Of a stretch of 64,000 nt of DNA, positions 46,568-55,334 are shown piece after piece. Both the position numbers and the translations under genes were made by a program. Within the stretch, counting starts at the first letter, position 1. Each line of letters opens with the position of its first letter. The notes beneath the pieces were generated by a model. That model was not told the DNA's origin. It searched no databases and worked only from the letters and a program-made list of their open reading frames with translations. This DNA comes from CAYMYN01 sp964394665 (GTDB lineage Bacteria > Planctomycetota > UBA1135 > GCA-002686595), in contig CAYMYN010000007.1 of the NCBI GenBank assembly GCA_964394665.1, positions 62,001 through 126,000 on the forward strand, given 5' to 3'.

Positions 46568-47767
46568 GTGCCCGAGAATCTGCCCGCCGTCCGCCTCACC
46601 AGCGACCGCCCCCTGTCGGGACCCTGGGTGTTCGGCCGCGACGTCGCGCGCGAGCCCGGTCCGCGCGAAGGTCCCCGACCGGGCGATCTGGTCGAGGTGT
46701 TCGACGCTTCGGATCGCTACCTCGCCACGGGGCTGTGGAACCCGCACTCGGACCTGCGCGTGCGCCTGCTCTCGCGCGGACGACGCACCGAGGCGCGCGA
46801 CGTGCGCGAGCTCCTGCTGCGGCGCCTGGCCTCCGCCGATCGCCTGCGGCGCAAGGTGTTGCGCATCCCCGAACACTCGGACACCTACCGCGTGGCGCAC
46901 GCCGAGGGCGACGACCTGCCCGGGCTGATCGTCGACAAGCTCGGGCCCGTGCTCGTCTGCGAGCACCACTCCCTGGGTTTCTGGCGCCTGCGCGCGGAGG
47001 TCCAGTGGGCGCTCTCGCAGCTCTATCCGGGTCTTCCCGTCGTGCACCGCGTGCCGCCCCGGGCCGCCGCCGAGGAGGGCTACGAGGGCGATCCGGCGCG
47101 GTTGCTCGAACCGGCCGAGGGCCTGGGCGAGGTCGAGCTCGACGAACACGGCCTGCGTTTCCTGGCGCGCCCCGCCGGTGGGCACAAGACCGGCTGGTTC
47201 TGCGACCAGCGTGAGAACCGCCGCTACGTGGCCTCGCTCGCGCCCGGCCGCGACGTGCTCGATCTGTGCTGCAACGCGGGCGGCTTCTCGCTGGCCTGCG
47301 CGCGGGCCGGGGCGCGGCGCGTCGTGGGCGTCGACCTCGACGAAGACGTGTTGGCCCTGGCGCGGCGCTCCGCCCAGCTCGCCGGCCTCCCGATCGAGTG
47401 GCGTCACGCCGACTTGTTCACCGTCCTGCGCGAACGGCTGGCGAGCGGGGAGCGGCCCGATCTCGTGGTGCTCGATCCCCACAAGCTCATCCCCAACCGC
47501 GCGCGGCAGGAAGAGGGCCTCAAGCGCTACGGCGACATGAACGCCCTGGCCCTCGAGCTGGTGCGGCCGGGCGGGTTGCTCGTGACCTTCTCCTGCTCGG
47601 GCGCCCTGGCCCTGGCGGACTTCGTGGGGCTGGTGTTCCGCGCCGCGCGGCGCGCCCGACGGGAGGTGCGGCTCCTGGCCACCCTGGAGGCCGGCCCCGA
47701 TCACCCCCAACGGCCCGACTTCACCCGCTCGCGGTACCTCAAGGGACTGGTCCTGGCCCTCGACTGA
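46568..47767 (+). CDS. RlmI-type 23S rRNA (cytosine-C5) methyltransferase
   Basis: 399 residues from a GTG at 46568 (a GTG at 46511 is possible). An N-terminal PUA-like domain (DLVEVFDASDRYLATGLWNP) is followed by an RlmI-like linker (DTYRVAHAEGDDLPGLIVD) and a SAM domain (VLDLCCNAGGFSLACARAG). The catalytic Cys lies in LLVTFSCSGAL. The usual DPPKF motif is DPHKL here. Target specificity (C1962 in E. coli) is assumed from family. Confidence 0.85.
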   Translation: MPENLPAVRLTSDRPLSGPWVFGRDVAREPGPREGPRPGDLVEVFDASDRYLATGLWNPHSDLRVRLLSRGRRTEARDVRELLLRRLASADRLRRKVLRIPEHSDTYRVAHAEGDDLPGLIVDKLGPVLVCEHHSLGFWRLRAEVQWALSQLYPGLPVVHRVPPRAAAEEGYEGDPARLLEPAEGLGEVELDEHGLRFLARPAGGHKTGWFCDQRENRRYVASLAPGRDVLDLCCNAGGFSLACARAGARRVVGVDLDEDVLALARRSAQLAGLPIEWRHADLFTVLRERLASGERPDLVVLDPHKLIPNRARQEEGLKRYGDMNALALELVRPGGLLVTFSCSGALALADFVGLVFRAARRARREVRLLATLEAGPDHPQRPDFTRSRYLKGLVLALD

Positions 47768-47982
47768 TCTGGCCTGGCTTGGTCCTGGCACGCGGCCGTC
47801 CCATGGGGCATCATGGACGCCCGAACGCCCTCGCGGCGCCCCGACCGGGGGGCCGCGGGGGCGCGTCCTTCGGCGGCAAGTCCGTTTTTCCGCTGCTCCG
47901 TCCGTTCCCGGTGGGCCCGCGCGCCGCCCTTCCGGAGCGCGGGCGGACCTCCCCACTCCGAACCGGTGCGAAAGGTGCAAGC

Positions 47983-50160
47983 ATGAATCTCGCGATCCTG
48001 GTGGTCCACGACAAGTGGCAGGAGTTCGACAGCGCCTGGAACGAGCTGATGGCCGGCGAGGGCCCGCTCGAGCCGCTCCTGACGGCGCTCAAGATCGCCG
48101 GCGAGAAGAAGCGGATCTCGCGCTGCATGCCGCAGTTGCGGGAGCACGTACACGCCCTGATCGAGGGCGGACGCACCGGGGACGCGGCGCGCATCATGGG
48201 GGCGGCGCTGGTCGCCGGCGCCTCCGCCAGCGAGTTGGGCGCCTCCTTGGCCGAGGTCGCCGAGAAAGCCTGGGGCGCGGAATCCTGGTGGCCGGCCTAC
48301 TCGGCCCTCAGCGGCCTGGGCGATCCCGGCCGCGACCTGCGCAAGGCCTGGCTCGCGTTCGACAAGCTGCGCACCTTCCAACCCGGCAGCCTGGTCTACC
48401 ACCCCGGCGGTTGGGGCACGGGCGAGATCCTGGAGGTGCGCGAGCAGAGCCGCGAGCTCCTGATCCGCTTCCAGAACGGCCGCCGCGACACGTTCCCGAT
48501 GTCGGGCGCGATCGACATCTTCGAGCCGCTGTCCGAGGAGGACCTGCGGGCGCGCTACTTCCGGGATCCCGAGGGCCTGACGAAGGCGCTGAAGAAGGAT
48601 CCGATCGAGGGTCTGCGGGCCGTGGTCGAGCGCTACAACGGCCGCACGACCCTGGCCGCCCTCAAGAACGCCCTGGCGCAGATCGGCATCGACGGCAGCG
48701 CCTGGTCCGCGTGGTGGCGCAAGGCGCGCAAGGAGGCCGAGGGCAGCCCCTGGTTCCGCGTCACGGGCGCGGGCACGCGGGCCGAGATCCGCATGTTGGT
48801 CGAGGCCTCGGATCCCGCCCAGGAGCTGCGCAAGCAGCTCCAGACCCTGGGTTCGTTGGAGGCGGTGCTGGCGCGGGCCAGCGACCAGCTCGGCACGGGC
48901 GGCGCCGACGAAGCGATGAAGGGCATGCTGGTCGAGCTGCTCGGGCGCATGGCAGAGGACGCCGAGGAGCCCGCCGAGCTGCGCGTCGGCGCCTGGCTCC
49001 TGATCCGCGAGCAGACCGGCGAAACGCCCGCGCCCTTGCTCGATCTCCTGCGCGCCTACGCCGCCGAGCCCGACCCCGCCGACACGACCCAGGCCCCGGC
49101 CCTGTGGGCGTTGTTCGGCCGCCTGCGCACCTCGCGCGACCAGGAACGCGCCATCGGCCTCCTGCCGGAGCTGTTCGGCGACGCCTGGGCCGACGTGGCC
49201 GTGCAGCACCTGCAGTTCGCCCCCGCCGGCATGGTCCGGATCCTGATCGACCAGTTGCTGGCGGCGAAGAAACACAGCGAGCTCGCCGACCACTACCGCG
49301 AGCTGCTGGCCCGTCCGCTGCGCGCGCCGGCCGTGTTGATCGGCCTGGCCAAGGTCGCCGAGTCGGGCAAGCTCCAGGGTGACTGGCCGCCGCCGGTGCA
49401 GCGCGCCCAGGCCCTGCTCACCCTCGCGGCGCAGCTCTGGAGCGAGCGGCGTGCCGATCCGACCTCCGGCCGGGTGCACACGCGCATCGTCGAGTTGCTC
49501 ACCGGCGGGCGCGAGCCCTTGCTGGAGCGCCTGCTCGAGGACGCCGACCGCTCCGCGATGCGCAGCGTGCAGCTCCTCTGCCAGCGCGGCGTCGAGGAGG
49601 CGATCGAGAACCTCATCATGGTGCTCTCGGCGCGCGGCGCCGGCGGCGCGCACGGTGACGGTCCGCCCTTCTGGGAGTCCGACGCGATCTGGACCACGCG
49701 CGCCGGCCTCGCGCGCATCACGGCCGAGCTCAAGGAGCTGAAGGAGGTCAAGGTCCCCGCCAACGAGGCGGCCATCGGCCGGGCCGTGGCCCTGGGCGAC
49801 ATCTCGGAGAACGCCGAGTGGGAGGCGGCCATCGAGGAGCAACGCAACCTCGCCGAGCGCGTGCGCACGCTCGAGGGGGACGTGCGGCGCGCGGCCCTGC
49901 TCGAGGACGCCACCCTGCCCGAGGACACGGTGGCCCCGGGCACCCGGGTGCGGTACCGCAACACCTCGAGCTCCGAGCAGGTGACCCTGATCCTCCTGGG
50001 CCCCTGGGACACCGAGGGCCGGGACGACGTCATCAGCTACCGCGCCCCCCTGGCCCAGGGCCTGCTCGGCCTGCACACGGGCCAGATCGCGAAGGTGACC
50101 CTGCCCTCGGGCGAGATCGAGGTCGAGATCCTCCAGATCCGCACCGCCGACATCGACTGA
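47983..50160 (+). CDS. greA: Large GreA-type transcription elongation factor
   Basis: 725 residues from the ATG at 47983. The C-terminal 160 residues are GreA. The coiled coil contains GDISENAEWEAA at 605-616, with Asp606 and Glu609 placed to stimulate RNA polymerase transcript cleavage. It is followed by the FKBP-like domain (GTRVRYRNTSSSEQVTLILL). Residues 1-540 are helical, with a small beta domain near 130-180 (PGSLVYHPGGWGTGEILEV) that resembles a CarD/Tudor-like fold. Such giant GreA proteins are known from Chlamydiae and relatives. No standard short greA is in the window. Confidence 0.88.
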   Translation: MNLAILVVHDKWQEFDSAWNELMAGEGPLEPLLTALKIAGEKKRISRCMPQLREHVHALIEGGRTGDAARIMGAALVAGASASELGASLAEVAEKAWGAESWWPAYSALSGLGDPGRDLRKAWLAFDKLRTFQPGSLVYHPGGWGTGEILEVREQSRELLIRFQNGRRDTFPMSGAIDIFEPLSEEDLRARYFRDPEGLTKALKKDPIEGLRAVVERYNGRTTLAALKNALAQIGIDGSAWSAWWRKARKEAEGSPWFRVTGAGTRAEIRMLVEASDPAQELRKQLQTLGSLEAVLARASDQLGTGGADEAMKGMLVELLGRMAEDAEEPAELRVGAWLLIREQTGETPAPLLDLLRAYAAEPDPADTTQAPALWALFGRLRTSRDQERAIGLLPELFGDAWADVAVQHLQFAPAGMVRILIDQLLAAKKHSELADHYRELLARPLRAPAVLIGLAKVAESGKLQGDWPPPVQRAQALLTLAAQLWSERRADPTSGRVHTRIVELLTGGREPLLERLLEDADRSAMRSVQLLCQRGVEEAIENLIMVLSARGAGGAHGDGPPFWESDAIWTTRAGLARITAELKELKEVKVPANEAAIGRAVALGDISENAEWEAAIEEQRNLAERVRTLEGDVRRAALLEDATLPEDTVAPGTRVRYRNTSSSEQVTLILLGPWDTEGRDDVISYRAPLAQGLLGLHTGQIAKVTLPSGEIEVEILQIRTADID

Positions 50161-50181
50161 GCCCCGCCGGGGCGAAAGATC

Positions 50182-50205
50182 GGCCCTGGGGCTTGCCCCA
50201 GGGCC
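50182..50205 (+). terminator. Terminator-like hairpin after greA
   Basis: GGCCCTGGGGC (50182-50192), TT, GCCCCAGGGCC (50195-50205), 22 bases after the greA stop. No T-tract. The 3' arm is followed at once by the ArsR-gene control region. Confidence 0.55.
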
Positions 50206-50208
50206 CAT

Positions 50209-50224
50209 ATCAGCCGATCATGAT
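50209..50224. promoter_or_regulatory. Operator candidate before the ArsR-fusion gene
   Basis: ATCA-N8-TGAT, containing the perfect palindrome ATCATGAT (50217-50224), ends three bases before the GTG start. A possible promoter TTGCCC-N17-GATCAT (50193-50221) overlaps it and would give a nearly leaderless mRNA. A bound ArsR-type repressor here would block transcription of its own gene and ahcY. Confidence 0.45.
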
Positions 50225-50227
50225 GGG

Positions 50228-51250
50228 GTGTTGAAGGCCCCCGAGGACTCCGGACGGGTGACCGCCCTCCTGCGCGTGCTGGGGGACGGGACGCGGCTGC
50301 GCATCCTGGCCCTGCTGGAGCGCGAGGAGCTGAGCGTGGGCGAGCTCTCGCGGGCCCTGGGCCTGGCCCAGAGCCGCGTATCCAACCACCTGCGGGTCCT
50401 GCGCGAGGCCCAGCTCCTGCGCGAGCGGCGGGTCGGGCCGGCGAGCTTCCTCGCCTTCGAGCCCGACCGCGAGGACGCCGCCGAGAGCGAGGCCGCCCTG
50501 GCGGGGCACCTGTGGCCCGCCCTGCGCCGGGAGCTCGCCGCTGCCCGGGAACACGCCCAGGACCTCGAGCGCCTGGGCGCGGTGCTGGCCGAGCGTCGCA
50601 CGCGCAGCGCGGAGTTCTTCGACCGCGTGGCCGGCCGCTGGGACACCATCGGCACCGACTTCGCGACCGGCCAGGCCCGCCAGCGCCTGATCGCGGGGCT
50701 CCTGCCCGCGGCGTGGGTCGTGGGCGACCTGGGCTGCGGCACCGGCTACCTCGCCCGCGCCCTGGTCGGCCTGGCCGGCCGCATCGTGTGCGTGGACCGC
50801 TCCGAGGGCATGCTCGAGGAGGCCCGCCGCCAACTCGAGCCCCTGCCGCCGGGCGTGGAGCTCGACCTACGCCACGGCGAGCTCGACGCGCTGCCCCTCG
50901 CCGACCGCGAGCTCGACGCCGCCCTGTGCGGCATGGTGCTGCACCATTTGGCCGACCGCCGACCCTTCCTGGCCGAGGCGCGCCGCGTCCTGCGGCCGGG
51001 GGGCACCCTGTGCGTGCTCGAGCTCTTCCCCCACCGCGAGGAGTGGCTGCACGAAGCCCAGGGCGACCTCCACCTCGGCCTGGACCCACGCGCCGTGACC
51101 GACGACCTCGCGCGCGCCGGCTTCGAGGACCTGCGCCTCGAGACCCTCGACGACCGCTACCGGCCCCGTCCCTCGACGGACGAGCCGGATCGACCCCGCG
51201 CGGACCTCGCGCTCTACCTCGTCCGCGGGCGCCGGCCCGCGGATCGTTGA
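50228..51250 (+). CDS. ArsR-family regulator fused to SAM methyltransferase
   Basis: 340 residues from a GTG at 50228. Residues 8-75 are an ArsR winged helix (LGDGTRLRILALLEREELSV, then LAQSRVSNHLRVLREAQLL) without the metal-binding cysteines of ArsR/SmtB sensors. A linker helix leads to a class I methyltransferase from about 130 (FDRVAGRWDTIG, VVGDLGCGTGYLARAL, MVLHHLADRRPFLAEARRVL). Position directly before ahcY suggests it senses S-adenosylmethionine or S-adenosylhomocysteine and controls the methyl cycle. This is inference; the methyltransferase part may be a ligand sensor or an enzyme. Confidence 0.85.
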   Translation: MLKAPEDSGRVTALLRVLGDGTRLRILALLEREELSVGELSRALGLAQSRVSNHLRVLREAQLLRERRVGPASFLAFEPDREDAAESEAALAGHLWPALRRELAAAREHAQDLERLGAVLAERRTRSAEFFDRVAGRWDTIGTDFATGQARQRLIAGLLPAAWVVGDLGCGTGYLARALVGLAGRIVCVDRSEGMLEEARRQLEPLPPGVELDLRHGELDALPLADRELDAALCGMVLHHLADRRPFLAEARRVLRPGGTLCVLELFPHREEWLHEAQGDLHLGLDPRAVTDDLARAGFEDLRLETLDDRYRPRPSTDEPDRPRADLALYLVRGRRPADR

Positions 51251-51301
51251 ACGCGCCCCGCGCTCCACCGCTTCCGACGACCCGCAACCCCTTCGACGAC
51301 G

Positions 51302-52759
<1,458 letters not shown>

Positions 52760-52797
52760 GCGCGGGGCGGCTCGGCCGACCAGCGCGCATCGCGACG

Positions 52798-52838
52798 CGG
52801 GGCCCGTCCCGATCCGCACCGGATCGGGACGGGCCCCG
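52798..52838. terminator. Bidirectional terminator, 19-bp perfect stem
   Basis: CGGGGCCCGTCCCGATCCG (52798-52816), loop CAC, then its exact complement (52820-52838). It lies between convergent ahcY and ackA and probably ends both transcripts. Confidence 0.8.
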
Positions 52839-52885
52839 TCCTACGTGTCCGGGCCGTTCGAAGGCGGGCGCGCCGGCCCTCCGGC

Positions 52886-54160
52886 TCAGGCTTCGGCCGG
52901 GACCGCCGGCCGGACGACGGCCGGGTCGGCGAGCTGGGTCACGACGCGCACCGTGTCGCGCGCGATGAGCAGTTCCTCGTCCGTCGGGATGACCCAGGCG
53001 GAGAGGCGGCTCCCCTCGCTCGAGATGCGGCCCTCCACGCCCCGCGCCCGTTCGTTGGCGGCGGGGTCGAGCTCGAGCCCCAGGCACTCGAGACCGGCGC
53101 AGATCCGCGCGCGGACCTCGGGTGAGTTCTCGCCGATGCCGCCGGCGAAGACCAACGCGTCCGCCCCGCCCATGTCGGCGTGGTAGGCCCCGACGTACTT
53201 GCGCACCCGCTTGCAGTACAGATCGATGGCCAGCGTGACGCGTCGGTCGGCGTGCTCGCGCTCCTCCGCCAGGAGCTCGCGCATGTCGCTCGTGAGCCCC
53301 GAGACGCCCAACACCCCCGACTGCTTGTTCAGGAGGTTGAGCACGTCCTGGACCGAGAGCCCCTCCGCGTAGCACAGGTACTCGATGATCGAGGGGTCGA
53401 TGTCCCCCGAACGGGTGCCCATCACCAGCCCCTCGAGGGGCGTGAAGCCCATCGACGTATCCACCGAGACGCCGCCCCGGATCGCGCAGGCGCTGCTGCC
53501 GTTGCCCAGGTGGAGCGTGATCACGTTCACGTCCTCGAGGCGTTTCCCCGTGAGCTTGCGGTAGCGGTAGGCGACGTAGCGGTGCGACGTCCCGTGGAAG
53601 CCGTAGCGCCGGATGCGGAAGCGCCGGTAGAGGTGGTAGGGGATCGCGTACAGGAAGCTCGTCTCGGGGCAGGTGGCGTGGAAGGCCGTGTCGAACACGG
53701 CCACCTGGGGCAAGCCCGGCCCGAGGATCGCGGTGGCGGCCCGGATGCCGCGCAGGTTGGCGGCGTTGTGCAGGGGCGCGAGCTCGACGTGGTCCTCGAT
53801 GCCGCGGCGCACGGCGTCGTCGACGAGCACCGACTCGCGGAAGAGCTGGCCGCCGTGCACCACGCGGTGCCCGACCGCGTCGATGTCCCCCATCCTGCGC
53901 AGGCCCTCGGGGCCCGCACCGCCCTCGAGCACCTTCTCGAGCACGAAGGCGAGGGTCGCCTCGAGGTCGCGCAGCGGGCGTTCGTGACGCGCGCGCCGGC
54001 GGCCCTCCACGTCCAGGGTCACGATCGAGAGCCCCCCCACCCGCTCGACGACGCCCCGCGCCAGGCGCCGGTCCTCCCCGGCCCGCATGCGCGCCGGGTC
54101 GGTCTGGATGACTTGGAACTTCAGGGTCGAGGAGCCGGCGTTGAGGACCAGGACGTTCAT
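52886..54160 (-). CDS. ackA: Acetate kinase
   Basis: 424 residues. It converts acetyl phosphate and ADP to acetate and ATP, or the reverse. Motifs: MNVLVLNAGSSTLKFQVI, GHRVVHGGQLFRESV, FDTAFHATCPETSFLYAIP, RRYGFHGTSHRYVAYR, HLGNGSSACAI and VFAGGIGENSPEVR. No pta gene is adjacent, so it stands alone. Divergent from gluQ with 67 bases between starts. Confidence 0.96.
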   Translation of the reverse strand: MNVLVLNAGSSTLKFQVIQTDPARMRAGEDRRLARGVVERVGGLSIVTLDVEGRRRARHERPLRDLEATLAFVLEKVLEGGAGPEGLRRMGDIDAVGHRVVHGGQLFRESVLVDDAVRRGIEDHVELAPLHNAANLRGIRAATAILGPGLPQVAVFDTAFHATCPETSFLYAIPYHLYRRFRIRRYGFHGTSHRYVAYRYRKLTGKRLEDVNVITLHLGNGSSACAIRGGVSVDTSMGFTPLEGLVMGTRSGDIDPSIIEYLCYAEGLSVQDVLNLLNKQSGVLGVSGLTSDMRELLAEEREHADRRVTLAIDLYCKRVRKYVGAYHADMGGADALVFAGGIGENSPEVRARICAGLECLGLELDPAANERARGVEGRISSEGSRLSAWVIPTDEELLIARDTVRVVTQLADPAVVRPAVPAEA

Positions 54161-54227
54161 CGCGCGCGATGGTAGCGCCGAGGGGCCGCCCTTCCCCGGA
54201 CACGGCGCGGGCGTTACAGGGGGAGCC

Positions 54228-55178
54228 GTGGAGACGACCCCGCCGACCGGCCGCCTGGCGCCGAGCCCGACCGGGCGCCTGCACCTGGGGCACGCGCGTT
54301 CGTTCCTGCTGGCCTGGTGGGACGCGCGCTCCCGCGGCGGGCGCGTCGTGCTGAGGCTCGAGGACCTCGACGCCTCGCGCGCCAGACCCGAGTTCGTCCG
54401 CGGCTGCGTGGAGGACCTCGCCTGGCTGGGCCTCGATTGGGACGGCCCGCCGCGGGTGCAGTCCGAGGGCCGCGAGCAGCTCGTCGCGGCCCTCGCGGGT
54501 CTCGAGCGCCGGGGCCTGGTCTACCCCTGCGTGTGCACCCGCAGCGAGATCGAGGCGGCCCTCTCGGCCCCCCACCCGGGCGAGTCCGGCGCGCGCTATC
54601 CCGGCACCTGCCGCGGGCGGTTCCGCGACGCCGCGCACGCGGAGCGCGAGACGGGTCGCCGCGCGGCGCTGCGCCTCGCGGTCCCCGAGCGCGAGCTGGA
54701 GCTCACCGACCGCGTCGTCGGTCCCTTGCGTTCCAACCCCTCCCGCGAGGTCGGGGACTTCCCCCTCACCAGCCGGGACGGGCAGATCGCCTACCAGCTC
54801 GCGGTGGTGGTCGACGACGCCCGGGACGGGGTCGACTCGGTGCTGCGGGGCGACGACCTGTTGGACTCCACCGGGCGCCAGGCGTTGCTCCAGGAGCTGC
54901 TCGGCCTCCCGCGCCCGACCTGGGCCCACGTGCCACTGGTCGTCGATGCGGGCGGACGGCGCCTCGCCAAACGCGCGGACGACCTGTCCCTGGCCGAGCT
55001 GCGCGCCCGGGGAGTCCGCCCCGGGGCGATCGTGGCCTGGGCGGCGCGCTCCGCGGGCCTGGACGTGCCCGCCGAGCTGCGCGCCGAGGAGCTCCTCCCG
55101 GCCTTCGACCTCGCGCGCATCCCCCGGATCCCGGTCCCCGCGCCCACCCCACGGGAACTCGGGGCCGATCCGCTCTAG
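54228..55178 (+). CDS. gluQ: Glutamyl-Q tRNA(Asp) synthetase
   Basis: 316 residues from a GTG with a purine-rich GGGGGAG site just upstream. A truncated GluRS-like class I enzyme without an anticodon-binding domain that glutamylates queuosine of tRNA-Asp. HIGH-type motif GRLHLGHARS, zinc-site residues in CVCTRSEIEAAL and YPGTCRGRF, and a KMSKS-like RRLAKRADDLSLAELR. Length matches the family. Confidence 0.92.
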   Translation: METTPPTGRLAPSPTGRLHLGHARSFLLAWWDARSRGGRVVLRLEDLDASRARPEFVRGCVEDLAWLGLDWDGPPRVQSEGREQLVAALAGLERRGLVYPCVCTRSEIEAALSAPHPGESGARYPGTCRGRFRDAAHAERETGRRAALRLAVPERELELTDRVVGPLRSNPSREVGDFPLTSRDGQIAYQLAVVVDDARDGVDSVLRGDDLLDSTGRQALLQELLGLPRPTWAHVPLVVDAGGRRLAKRADDLSLAELRARGVRPGAIVAWAARSAGLDVPAELRAEELLPAFDLARIPRIPVPAPTPRELGADPL

Positions 55179-55219
55179 CCCGGCCCGAACCGCTGCCGAT
55201 ACCCCCGCCGCGCCCCGCC

Positions 55220-55247
55220 TTGACTCGCGCCCCGGCGGAGCTAAGGT
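55220..55247 (+). promoter_or_regulatory. Promoter of tRNA-Asn
   Basis: TTGACT (55220-55225), 16 bases, TAAGGT (55242-55247), with the -10 box ending 12 bases before the tRNA. Confidence 0.7.
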
Positions 55248-55258
55248 TCTGGGCCTGA

Positions 55259-55334
55259 TCCCCGATAGCTCAGTTGGTAGAGCAACCGGCTGTTAACCGG
55301 TTTGTCGTAGGTTCGAGTCCTACTCGGGGAGCCA
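55259..55334 (+). tRNA. tRNA-Asn (GTT)
   Basis: 76 bases with encoded CCA. Acceptor TCCCCGA pairs with TCGGGGA. The anticodon stem CCGG/CCGG encloses the loop with anticodon GTT. T-arm GTAGGTTCGAGTCCTAC. Its last 15 bases overlap the end of the convergent coding sequence at 55320. Confidence 0.96.

Noticed and set aside
51251..51301. SAH riboswitch before ahcY
   Set aside because: The gap is only 51 bases and lacks the conserved core. Control by the upstream ArsR fusion is more likely.
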